From UBA2241 sp963777895 (lineage in GTDB: Bacteria; Actinomycetota; Thermoleophilia; UBA2241), in NCBI GenBank assembly GCA_963777895.1, contig CAVZSF010000006.1, forward strand, positions 1-64,000: a stretch of DNA of 64,000 nt, read 5' to 3'. The position numbers and the translations under genes were made by a program. Positions 50,232-58,034 of this stretch are shown here, piece after piece (the first letter of the stretch is position 1; each line of letters begins with the position of its first letter). Under the pieces are notes generated by a model that was given only the letters and a program-made list of their open reading frames with translations, did not search any database and was not told where the DNA came from.

Positions 50232-50989
50232 TCGACCTCGTCGCCGCCGAAGTCCTCAAGCTGCGGAGCACCCGCACCGCACTCGGCCTCTTCATCGCCG
50301 CCGTGCTCGTCAGCGTCGTACCGGCGATCCTCGTGCTCTCGATCGCTTCCGGCAACGATCTCGAGCAGGAGGGGGCGGCCGGCATGGTCCTCGCCGGCGC
50401 CACGCTGGTCCCGCTGCTCGGCCTCGTGTTCGGCATCCTCAGCATGACCAACGAGTACCGGCACGGCACGATCACGTACAGCTACCTCGTCACGCCGCGG
50501 CGCTGGCAGGTGATCGCCGTGAAGCTCGCCGTCTGCTTCGTCGTGGGCGTCGTGGTGCTCGCCGTCGTCGGAGTGGTCCTCGTCCTGGTCGCGCTGATCG
50601 GCTACCAGGTGCGCGGTCTGGAGCTGGACCTCGGCTCGATCACCACGGGCGAGACCGCCAAGACGATCGCCCTGGTGCTGGTCACGGCCGGCCTTATGGC
50701 CTCGTTCGGCGTCGGTCTGGGAGCGCTCTTCCGCAACCAGCCCGTCACCGTGGCCGGGACGCTGATCTGGGCGCTCGGCGTCGAGAGCATCATCTTCGGG
50801 CTCAAGCCCGGGGTGGGCCAGTACCTGCCCTTCAGCGCCCTCGAACAGGTCGTGAGCGGCGCGCTCACCGTCGGGGCCGAGAGCGATATCGGGCTCACGA
50901 GGCCGCAGGCGTTCCTCGTGAGCCTCGGCTATATCGCCGCGGTCAGCGTCGTCGCGGTCTACACGACGATGCGCCGCGACGTGACGTGA
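50228..50989 (+). CDS. ABC-2 type transporter permease
   Basis: This 253-residue protein has six hydrophobic helices. It begins with VAAEVLKLRSTRTALGLF, the usual LxxE(L/W)xKLRxxR entry of ABC-2 permeases, followed by SMTNEYRHGTITYSYL in the first cytoplasmic loop. The GTG start overlaps the ATPase gene and the stop overlaps the GNAT gene (GTGA), so the three are translated as a unit. It would form a homodimer with the ATPase. Confidence 0.9.
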   Translation: MIDLVAAEVLKLRSTRTALGLFIAAVLVSVVPAILVLSIASGNDLEQEGAAGMVLAGATLVPLLGLVFGILSMTNEYRHGTITYSYLVTPRRWQVIAVKLAVCFVVGVVVLAVVGVVLVLVALIGYQVRGLELDLGSITTGETAKTIALVLVTAGLMASFGVGLGALFRNQPVTVAGTLIWALGVESIIFGLKPGVGQYLPFSALEQVVSGALTVGAESDIGLTRPQAFLVSLGYIAAVSVVAVYTTMRRDVT

Positions 50990-51480
50990 CCGGCTTCGTA
51001 GTGCGGGGCCCGGTCGCCCGGCAGGGAGACCGGGCCGAGGCGCTGCTCCGCGGCCTGCCGGACTGGTTCGGCATCGAGCAATCGATCGTCGAGTACGGGC
51101 AAGCGGCCGAGGAGCTGCCGACCTTCGTCGCCGAGGAGGGCGACGCGCTCGTCGGCTTCGTCACGCTCAAGCAGACCAGCGACCGGGCGATGGAGCTGCA
51201 CGTCATGGCGGTATGCCGCGAGTGGCAGGGGCGCGGGGTGGGCCGCCGCCTCGTCGAGGCGGCGGCCGGCTTCGCCCGCGCCGCCGGTTGCTCGCTGCTG
51301 CACGTGAAGACCCGCGGGCCGAGCAAGCCCGATGCGAACTACGCGGCGACGCGCGCCTTCTACCAGGCCGTCGGCTTCATCCCGCTCGAAGAGCTGCCCG
51401 AGGTGTGGGGCCCTGACAACCCCTGCCTGCTGCTGGTAAGGCCGCTCTCGTCTCAGGGAGCCGCGCCTTCCCACACGTAG
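50986..51480 (+). CDS. GNAT family N-acetyltransferase
   Basis: In this 164-residue protein, the acetyl-CoA motif A is HVMAVCREWQGRGVGRRLVE (Q/R-x-x-G-x-G). ANYAATRAFYQAVGF follows in motif B. It is co-translated with the ABC permease. The acceptor is unknown; co-occurrence with an exporter may indicate resistance or modification of the exported compound, which is speculation. The last 28 bases overlap the convergent ferritin gene. Confidence 0.88.
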   Translation: MTGFVVRGPVARQGDRAEALLRGLPDWFGIEQSIVEYGQAAEELPTFVAEEGDALVGFVTLKQTSDRAMELHVMAVCREWQGRGVGRRLVEAAAGFARAAGCSLLHVKTRGPSKPDANYAATRAFYQAVGFIPLEELPEVWGPDNPCLLLVRPLSSQGAAPSHT

Positions 51481-51983
51481 ACCGTCGGCGAGGCGAAGAC
51501 GCGCGTCCCCAGCTCCTTGTCGAGCTGGTAGAGGCCCGCCGCGTCCTTCTCTGCCATCGTGAACTTCTGCAGCATGTCGGTCGCGGTGGCCTCTTCTTCG
51601 ACCTGCTCGCCGATGAACCACTGCAGGAACTGGTAGGTGGCGTGGTCCTTGAGCTCCAGGGCGAGCGTGGCCATGTCGTGGATCAGGCCCGTCACCTTCT
51701 GCTCGTGGGCCAGCGCGTCGGCGAACATCTTCGTGCCGGAGGCCCACTTCGCGCCCGGCTTCGCGATCGTCTCGAGCTTGACGCGGCCGCCGCGCTCGAT
51801 CAGGTAGTCGAAGAACACCTGCGCGTGGACCAGCTCTTCCTTGTACTGGGTCGTCATCCAGCTCTGCCCTCCGGGCATGCCGAGGTCGGCGAACTGGGCG
51901 GCCATGGCGAGATACAGGAAGGCCGAGTAGTGCTCGGCGTTGATCTGCGCGTTGATCGTCTTCTCCATCTTCGGGTCAAGCAT
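51453..51983 (-). CDS. Ferritin (FtnA type)
   Basis: This 176-residue four-helix ferritin has ferroxidase residues in the expected places: INAEHYSAFLYLAMAAQF (Glu), YKEELVHAQVFFDYL (ExxH), and FIGEQVEEEATATDML. There is no haem-binding bacterioferritin Met. It stores iron as a 24-mer cage. The ATG follows GAGGTG. The 3' end overlaps the GNAT gene on the other strand. Confidence 0.93.
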   Translation of the reverse strand: MLDPKMEKTINAQINAEHYSAFLYLAMAAQFADLGMPGGQSWMTTQYKEELVHAQVFFDYLIERGGRVKLETIAKPGAKWASGTKMFADALAHEQKVTGLIHDMATLALELKDHATYQFLQWFIGEQVEEEATATDMLQKFTMAEKDAAGLYQLDKELGTRVFASPTVYVWEGAAP

Positions 51984-52083
51984 GGCGTCGCACCTCACGG
52001 GTCGGGAGCGGGTCGCTTGCTTCTTACCCAAATAGGACGGGGAAGACAAACAGGGCGGGGGGGGATGAGGCGAGAGACGCGAA

Positions 52084-52121
52084 GGCGGCGCCGGGAGGGC
52101 ATCTGCCCTCCCGGCGCCGCC
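52084..52121 (-). terminator. 18-bp perfect hairpin after dodecin
   Basis: Arms 52084-52101 and 52104-52121 pair perfectly with a 2-base centre, 12 bases past the dodecin stop. There is no strong U tract on the minus strand. Confidence 0.5.
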
Positions 52122-52132
52122 TCGCCGCCTGC

Positions 52133-52354
52133 CTAGTCGTTCAGCTCGTCGTGATACTTGAACGAGACCTTCACCTTGGCGCGGTAGGCCGTCACCTTGT
52201 TGGCCTCGATCTTCATGTCGAACTCGACCACCTCGGCGACACGCAGGTCCTGCACCGTGGTAGCCACCTTCTCGACGGCGTTCTTCGCCGCCTCCTCCCA
52301 TGAATTGGGACTGGTGCCGATGACCTCGACGATCCTGTAGACGCTGTCCGGCAT
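52133..52354 (-). CDS. Dodecin, flavin-binding protein
   Basis: The protein has 73 residues. VYRIVEVIGTSPNSWEEAAK and the C-terminal YRAKVKVSFKYHDEL match dodecin, a dodecameric flavin storage protein. The Trp in NSWEEA is the residue that stacks on the flavin in bacterial dodecins. The ATG is preceded by GAAAGGGGGGAAT. The frame is open upstream but without support. Confidence 0.94.
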   Translation of the reverse strand: MPDSVYRIVEVIGTSPNSWEEAAKNAVEKVATTVQDLRVAEVVEFDMKIEANKVTAYRAKVKVSFKYHDELND

Positions 52355-52520
52355 ATTCCCCCCTTTCGTCCGACCCTGATGGCTCATCATTCCACGCGAC
52401 GGGGACCCTGTCACAGGAAGTGACACGGGGACCGCGAAGCCTGCCTGCGTACGGCGGTCCCGGTGCCATCCTGGACACGCACGTGAGAGCGGCAAGGCCA
52501 CTCAGAGATCGGATCGAGCG

Positions 52521-53030
52521 ATGAGCAGAGCGTTCGTCAAAGAGCCCGAACCGGACGCCCCCGGCGACGACCTGCCGGACCGCGCCGTCAGCGAGCACCC
52601 CAACTACGTGACGCCGGCGGGTCTGCGGCAGCTCGAGGAGAAGATCGCCGGACTCGAGGAAGGGCGCGGCGACATGGTCGCGCAAGGCGACGACCCGGTC
52701 GCGGCCGAGCAGCTCCGCCACCTGGACCGCGACCTGCGCTACCTCCGCCGGCGGCTCGAAACGGCGATCCCCGTGGAGCTTGCGGCGCAGCCGGCCGGCG
52801 AGGTCGCCTTCGGCGCGGTCGTGACCACGGTGGACGACCGGGGCGACACGCGCACCTTCAGCATCGTCGGCGAGGACGAGGCCGACCTCGCCACGCTGAA
52901 GGTGAGCTACGCGTCGCCCCTCGCCCAGGCCCTGATGGGCGCCCGCCTCGGCGAGGCCGTGCCCTGGCGCCGCCCGGCAGGTGACCTCACGCTGACGATC
53001 ACCGCCATCGCTTACGCTCAGAGCACCTGA
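52521..53030 (+). CDS. GreA/GreB-type transcription elongation factor-like protein
   Basis: In this 169-residue protein, YVTPAGLRQLEEKIAGLEEG and DLRYLRRRLETAI form the N-terminal coiled coil. VAFGAVVTTVDDRGDTRTFS with IVGEDEADLA is the C-terminal FKBP-like domain of GreB/Rnk proteins. The N-terminus has a ~25-residue acidic extension before the coiled coil. Whether the acidic tip that stimulates RNAP cleavage is preserved is unclear (the loop reads EGRGDMVAQGDDP). The 3' end overlaps the convergent gene by 13 bases. Confidence 0.82.
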   Translation: MSRAFVKEPEPDAPGDDLPDRAVSEHPNYVTPAGLRQLEEKIAGLEEGRGDMVAQGDDPVAAEQLRHLDRDLRYLRRRLETAIPVELAAQPAGEVAFGAVVTTVDDRGDTRTFSIVGEDEADLATLKVSYASPLAQALMGARLGEAVPWRRPAGDLTLTITAIAYAQST

Positions 53031-53815
53031 GCCACGTAGGTGTCGCTCGCCGTCTGACCGAGAAGCAGGCCCGCGACCCCCTTGAGCGTGCCGAACCCGT
53101 AGGTCCAGTCGGGGTTTCCCTGCGTGAGGACGGCCACCGCGAAGCGGCGGCCGCCGAGCTCGAGCCGGGCCGCCTGCGTCATGTAGGCGTTGCCGATCGA
53201 CCAGCCTCCCTTGAGGTAGGCGGACCAGCCCAGCGGCTCGGCGGCCGCCGGGATGCCCCAGCGCTGCCGCGGCGTCACGCCCCCGAGCAGACGGCGCACG
53301 AAGGGCCGCTCCGCGTCGGGGACCCAGCGGTCCATCCGGTAGAAGAACAGGGCCTGGTCTTTCGCCGTGACCCGGCTGTCCAGCCACGAGCGGCCCGCCG
53401 AGAAGCCGGTCATACCGGCCGACTTCGCGAAGGAGGCAAGGCCGGCGCCGCCGCCGATCTCGGCGAGGACGAGATCGGCGGCGGCGTTGTCGGAGTGCTC
53501 GATCATCCGCGTCAGCACGGCACGCATCTCGGCGTCCACCGAGGCGTGCGTCCTCAGGTAGGCCACCAGGAGCATCGCCTTGGACAGGCTGTAGGCGGGG
53601 TACTGCTTCGTCAGCTTGAGGCCGCGCACGGTGCCGTCGCTCGCCACGACCGCGACGGCGACGTCACCCTCGCGCCCGGCGGCCCAGTCGAGCGCCCGGG
53701 CGATCGCCGGCCGCGCCGGGTACGGCGAGCCGGCCACCGGCACGGCGCCGGCGCCTTGTGCAGAGCCTGCCGCCGGGCCGGAGCGAAGGACGGGCAGCGC
53801 GACGACGGCCGCCAC
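53018..53815 (-). CDS. Class A beta-lactamase-like serine hydrolase, secreted
   Basis: The protein has at least 265 residues. The SxxK nucleophile is YSLSKAMLLV, the SDN loop is EHSDNAAADL, and the KTG equivalent is LKGGWSIG. I do not see the Glu-166 omega-loop motif clearly, so it may be a DD-peptidase-like or inactive relative. The frame stays open upstream of GTG 53815 and encodes WRVAFLALLVAAVVALPVL, a signal-peptide-like stretch. GTG 53815 falls inside this stretch and no canonical start precedes it, so the true start is unresolved. Probably exported; substrate unknown. Confidence 0.75.
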   Translation of the reverse strand: MAAVVALPVLRSGPAAGSAQGAGAVPVAGSPYPARPAIARALDWAAGREGDVAVAVVASDGTVRGLKLTKQYPAYSLSKAMLLVAYLRTHASVDAEMRAVLTRMIEHSDNAAADLVLAEIGGGAGLASFAKSAGMTGFSAGRSWLDSRVTAKDQALFFYRMDRWVPDAERPFVRRLLGGVTPRQRWGIPAAAEPLGWSAYLKGGWSIGNAYMTQAARLELGGRRFAVAVLTQGNPDWTYGFGTLKGVAGLLLGQTASDTYVAQVL

Positions 53816-53895
53816 CAGCAGCGCGAGGAACGCGACGCGCCATCCTCCATCCCGGCTCCCCTCCGAGCCGGCCCGTCCCCAGGCCCCCGCTGCCG

Positions 53896-55032
53896 TCAGT
53901 CTCCCCCTGCCTCCTTGAAGAGATCCGGGAAGGTCTCCACCAACTTGTCGGTCACCTTCCGCGCGTTCTCGGCGTCCATGTGCACGCCGTCGTAGAAGTG
54001 GTTGGGGTCGCCCCCGAAGCTCGAGATGTCGGAGAGATCGATGAAGCGAAAATCATACTTCGCGCGCAGACCGTCTATGTAGGCGACGAACGCGTCCTGC
54101 CGCGCCTGCCAGCCGCGCTCGCGCAGCACCGCGAGGACCTGAGGGTGGATCGGCATCGACATGAGGATGGGAGTGATCCCGTAGCGGTTGAGCAGCCCCA
54201 GCGTCTTCTCGAAGTAGACCGGGTCCGGCGTCTTCTGCTCGGCGAACTTCTCGAGCGCGCGCTTGGTGTAGACGCGCAGCGCGCGGTCCAGCGTCAGGCC
54301 CCGCGCTCTGGCCGCGTCGTACGGGTTGTAGACGACCATGCCTTCCTTCGAGTACCGCCGGTTCGCGGTGCGCCCGACCGACGGGACGTCCGCCGGGTCG
54401 GTCGGCAGCGCGGCCGCCTCCTTCCAGAGGAACGATGTCGGCAGGTACTTGTTCAGGCGCGGGTCCTGGATCAGCCCGGGTTCGAGTGGTCTTGGGTACA
54501 GGGTCGAGGTCTGGATGCCCCAGATCCAGAGGGGTTTGGTGCCGGGCGCGCGGCGGTGCAGGTAGTGGGCGAAGGCCCAGGCGTCGACCGGCAGCCCGTT
54601 GGTCATGGCCAGGTTGAAGCCCTGGAGCCCGGTCTTCTTCTCGAGGTAGGCCGGGTCGAAGCGGACGCTGCGCGACCCGCCGAAGAAGATCACCTGCGGG
54701 TCGTAGCCGAGCGCCTCGATCTGGTCGGCCTTGAAGCTGCGCTCGGAGGGATAGATGAGGTCCTGGGGCCAGTCGCGCACGTCGCCCTTGCCGGCCGTCG
54801 GGGTCGGCTTGGACGACTGCGGCGACGCGTTCGCCGGACCGTCGTCGCCGGCCAGGGCGATCACCGCGACGACGGCGACCACGGCCGCGACGGCGAGGCC
54901 GGCGACCAGGAGCAGCAGCTGTCGCCGACCCTGCCCGCGTTCACTGCGGCCCTGCCCGCGTCCACTGCGGCCCTCACCGCGTCTGCTGCGGCCCTGCCCG
55001 CGTCTACTGCGCCTCTCTGGGATGGTGGGGAT
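53896..55032 (-). CDS. SGNH/AlgX-like surface protein, paralogue 1 (start uncertain)
   Basis: The globular part (about 280 residues) has VIFFGGSRSVRFDPAYLEKK (SGNH block I with GxSR), a central LWIWGIQTSTLY and the terminal YDGVHMDAEN (DxxH block). This is the SGNH/DltD/AlgX-like pattern of polysaccharide acetylation. The first canonical start (GTG 54882) cuts through the single membrane helix LLLLVAGLAVAAVVAVV. The frame is open upstream through 21-bp repeats coding an Arg/Ser/Gly tail, to an ATC at 55030-55032 that sits eight bases after AAAGGAAGG. The full-length form would be a cytoplasmic basic tail, one helix and an external domain. Confidence 0.7.
   Translation of the reverse strand: MPTIPERRSRRGQGRSRRGEGRSGRGQGRSERGQGRRQLLLLVAGLAVAAVVAVVAVIALAGDDGPANASPQSSKPTPTAGKGDVRDWPQDLIYPSERSFKADQIEALGYDPQVIFFGGSRSVRFDPAYLEKKTGLQGFNLAMTNGLPVDAWAFAHYLHRRAPGTKPLWIWGIQTSTLYPRPLEPGLIQDPRLNKYLPTSFLWKEAAALPTDPADVPSVGRTANRRYSKEGMVVYNPYDAARARGLTLDRALRVYTKRALEKFAEQKTPDPVYFEKTLGLLNRYGITPILMSMPIHPQVLAVLRERGWQARQDAFVAYIDGLRAKYDFRFIDLSDISSFGGDPNHFYDGVHMDAENARKVTDKLVETFPDLFKEAGGD
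54928..55011 (-). repeat. Four 21-bp tandem repeats coding an RSxRGxG tail
   Basis: Four contiguous 21-base units, e.g. GCCCTGCCCGCGTCCACTGC on the plus strand, encode R-S-(R/G/E)-R-G-(Q/E)-G on the minus strand in the SGNH paralogue 1 frame. The period is a multiple of 3 and there are no stops, which supports translation. Confidence 0.75.
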
Positions 55033-55159
55033 GGTGCGGTCCTTCCTTTGCCGCCGGGCTCTGCTCCGAGTATCTCCGGCCCGGCCCGGTGGCCAGCATG
55101 ATACCGGACCGCGGAGCGGCGGGCGGCCGGCCGGGGCCGAGCCGCCGGCCGGCCGAGCG

Positions 55160-56184
55160 TCAGCTCGCCGGCCGGCCGATCGTCTTCTCGAAGAACTCGA
55201 TGCGGCGCACCTCGGTCATACCGGCGCGCCGGTACAGGTCGAGCGCCTCGACGGCGACGCCGAGCTGGACGGCCAGGGCGACCTGGGTCGCGCCGCCGGC
55301 GCGCAGCGCCTGGAAGGCGGCGCGCAGCAGCGCACCGCCGATCCCGCGGCCCTGCCAGGCGGGGCGCACGGCGAGGCGCTCGACGATGCCCTTGCGGCTC
55401 CTTCAGCGCGCAGATCACCGACGCCGGCGACGCGCTCGCCCTCGCAGGCGAGCAGCCACAGCGCGGGCTGGGCGCGCGGGTCCTGCACGACGTCGCGGCT
55501 CCACTGCTCGGCGTCCGGCAGGTCGTCGGCGTCCTCGCCGAAGGCCTCGACCAGCGCGGTGAAGACGGCCCGGTCGTCCTCGCCCGGGCGGAACGCGCGC
55601 GGCTCGATGCCGGGCGGCCACATCGGCTCCTCCGTGTCGGTCCCGAGCTCTTTCTCCATGCGCGAAAAGGCGGCCACGCGCTCGAAGCCCGAAGCCAGGT
55701 AGAGCGCGACCTCGGCGGTGTCGGCGCTGCTGCTCCAGGTGTGCAGTACCGCCGACCCATCGCTCTCTCCCTCCGCCGCCTCACGCACGCGGTCCTCGAG
55801 GCGAGCCAGGACGTAGGCGCCGAGACCGCGTCCGGCGAAGCGCGGATGCACGGTGAGGTTGCCCTCGAACTGCCCCGGGCTGGACTCGCGTACTGCGCCG
55901 AAGGCCACCACCAGCGGCGCCTTGGCGGGCCCGGCTGCGCTCCGCCCGCCCGTGCTCGCCGCCTCCGTCTCGATCAGCCATGCGTCCCTGTTCAGGTCGA
56001 AGCGCGGCGCCTGCCACTTCGCCAGGACGCTCGCCTTGCTGACCTCGGCCTCGCCGTGCAGCTCCTCCTGCGAGGTCGCGACGAGGGCGGTCACGGCGGC
56101 GGCGTCGCTGGGACGCGCGCGCCTCACCGTGAAGCCCGCGGGGAGGGCGTTCTTCTGGTCGTCGCGATGATCGATGCCGTCCAT
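55160..56184 (-). pseudogene. Tandem-GNAT acetyltransferase, frameshifted
   Basis: From ATG 56184 the N-terminal GNAT domain reads FTVRRARPSDAAAVTAL, then LTVHPRFAGRGLGAYVLARL (motif A). A second GNAT domain begins with IEPRAFRPGEDDRAVFTALV. Around 55390-55415 the frame breaks: it runs VAGVGDLRAEGAARASSSA, whereas the remainder (VRPAWQGRGIGGALLRAAFQ, the second motif A, to the end) is in another frame. A one- or two-base indel there would restore a ~340-residue two-domain enzyme like mycothiol-synthase relatives. Either a sequencing indel or a real mutation. Confidence 0.7.
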
Positions 56185-56213
56185 ATCGTCGAACCCTACG
56201 GGATGGCCGGGTG

Positions 56214-56303
56214 AAGCAACAGAGGACGCGCAGCCAAGCAACAGAGGACGCGCGAGCCAAGCAACAGGGGATGCGCGAGCAAAGCGACAGGGGACGGCGG
56301 GGG
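56214..56303. repeat. Four tandem ~22-23-bp intergenic repeats
   Basis: Units AAGCAACAGAGGACGCGC plus a short GAGCC-type end repeat four times with growing divergence (56214, 56236, 56259, 56281). They lie between the GNAT gene and SGNH paralogue 2, both reading away from them. No ORF here is credible. It could be a regulatory repeat or a slippage product. Confidence 0.65.
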
Positions 56304-56361
56304 CGCAGCGACTGGGAACGCGCCGCCGCGCCGGCCCACCTGCGGCCCTGACTCCGCTATC

Positions 56362-57531
56362 ATGCGGCCGGGACCGGGCGCGGCCGCTACACTGGAGCTG
56401 TCGAAGCGGCCGGCGAGTCCATCGACCAGGCCGAGTGATCCCCGGCAGCGAAGGAGGGCCGGCCGCATCCCAGGCACACGGGACAGGCAGGCACGACACA
56501 GGCGGGGCCGGCGATGGCTGCTGCTCCTGATCGCCGGCCTGGCCACGCTGCCCCTGCCTGCCGTCCTCGCCGCCTGCGAGTCCGCCGCCGCCACTGAGAG
56601 TGACCGGCCGGCCTCCTTCGGCATCGACCTGTCTTGGCCGGCCGACCTCCTCTACCCGTCCGAACGCACCCTGAAGGCGGATCAGATCGAGGAGCTCGGC
56701 TACGACCCGCAGGTGATCTTCTTCGGCGGGTCGCGCAGCGTCCGCTTCGACCCCGCCTACCTCGAGAAGAAGACGGGCCTCCCCGGCTACAACCTCGCCA
56801 TGACCAACGGCAAGGCCGAAGACGCCTTCGTCTTCGCGCACTTCCTGCACGACCGCGCCCCCACAAGCGCGCCGCTCTGGATCTGGGGCGTGCAGAAGTC
56901 CCTCCTCTACAGCAGGGACCTCGATCCTGGGCTGGTGCAGGACCCACGGTTGAACAAGTACCTCCCCACCGCGCTGCTCTGGACCCAGGCGAAGCTCCTG
57001 TCGACCGACCCGGCCCAGGTCGCGGCGGCTGCGAGGGTGACGGCCGCCCGCCGCTACTCCAGCACGGGTATGCTCCTTCACAACCCGTACGACACGAAGA
57101 GGGAACGCGGCGTGACGCTGGCGCACTCCCTGCGGGTCTACGTCAGACGCATGCTGCCGAAGGTGCAGTCGTCGCCGAAGTCGGCGGTCCCCACCGGCTC
57201 CAGAGCGCGCGACTACTTCGAGCAGACGCTCGGCCTGCTGAACGACTACGGCGTTGAGCCCATCATCGTCTCCATGCCGGTGCACCCCCAGGTGCTGACT
57301 GTGTTCCGGGAACACCACTGGCAGGAACGGCAGGACGAGTTCGTCGCCTACTTCGAGCGGCTGCGAGCCACGTACCGCTTCCACTTCATCGATCTCACCG
57401 AAGTCTCCAGCTTCGACGGCGACCCCGACGCCTTCTACGACGGCGTGCACACCGACGTCGAGAACGCGCGCCGGATCACAGACAAGCTCATCGAGACGTT
57501 CCCGGACCTCTTCGCACAGACGGCACGCTGA
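56362..57531 (+). CDS. SGNH/AlgX-like surface lipoprotein, paralogue 2
   Basis: The protein has 389 residues from ATG 56362, or 354 from the in-frame ATC at 56467. It is clearly paralogous to the gene at 53.9 kb over the globular part: VIFFGGSRSVRFDPAYLEKK, LWIWGVQKSLLY and YDGVHTDVEN are near-identical. The hydrophobic segment LLLLIAGLATLPLPAVLAAC ends in a possible lipobox. The ATG lies close to a -10-like sequence and lacks a ribosome site, whereas AAGGAGGG lies eight bases before the ATC-CCA codons. Role unknown; acyl-transfer or esterase chemistry on a surface polymer is plausible from the fold. Confidence 0.75.
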   Translation: MRPGPGAAATLELSKRPASPSTRPSDPRQRRRAGRIPGTRDRQARHRRGRRWLLLLIAGLATLPLPAVLAACESAAATESDRPASFGIDLSWPADLLYPSERTLKADQIEELGYDPQVIFFGGSRSVRFDPAYLEKKTGLPGYNLAMTNGKAEDAFVFAHFLHDRAPTSAPLWIWGVQKSLLYSRDLDPGLVQDPRLNKYLPTALLWTQAKLLSTDPAQVAAAARVTAARRYSSTGMLLHNPYDTKRERGVTLAHSLRVYVRRMLPKVQSSPKSAVPTGSRARDYFEQTLGLLNDYGVEPIIVSMPVHPQVLTVFREHHWQERQDEFVAYFERLRATYRFHFIDLTEVSSFDGDPDAFYDGVHTDVENARRITDKLIETFPDLFAQTAR

Positions 57532-57659
57532 CGCCGGAAGGCGGCGGTCGAGGCCGCCTCTGAGGCAGCCCCACCGCCCGGCCGAGCCACCGCTAAGGAT
57601 TCTGGGCCCTTTCGTCCGATACATCTTCCAGGCGACGAACGACGACGGGGAGCCCGGCG

Positions 57660-58001
57660 ATGATGGTCCACAAGCTGCTGCGTCTGCACGGAGACGAGGA
57701 CTGGGAGGCGTGGGGCCGAGACTGGTGGGACCGCGCCGACGTGATCTGCGACGTCGAGTGCCCGACAGATCGCGACCGGCCTCCCGAGTGGCTGCACGAC
57801 CGCGAGGGCCGCTGGCTCGAGCGGGGCGTGAAGATGCATGAGGTCTCGCGGACAGAGCTCGGGCGGCTGATCGCCCCCCGCCTGGACATCAGGAAGGCGT
57901 GGCACCGCCTGGTCGCAGGACACGACGAGCGACCTCACGGGCTGCTCGCTTCACTGTCCGACGCCGGACGTTACGCCGTCGTGTGGATCGAGTGCCGCTG
58001 A
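57660..58001 (+). CDS. Small hypothetical cytoplasmic protein
   Basis: This 113-residue protein is rich in Trp, Asp and Arg (e.g. DEDWEAWGRDWWDRADVICD). There is no membrane helix or signal. I recognise no family. The first ATG is preceded by GGGGAGCCCGG at good distance, and codon use matches neighbours. A Cys pair (VICDVEC) and the final WIECR are the only notable features. It stands alone between SGNH paralogue 2 and the cytochrome gene. Confidence 0.5.
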   Translation: MMVHKLLRLHGDEDWEAWGRDWWDRADVICDVECPTDRDRPPEWLHDREGRWLERGVKMHEVSRTELGRLIAPRLDIRKAWHRLVAGHDERPHGLLASLSDAGRYAVVWIECR

Positions 58002-58034
58002 GCTCAGTCCATTCGCGATCCCTTGCGATCTGCG

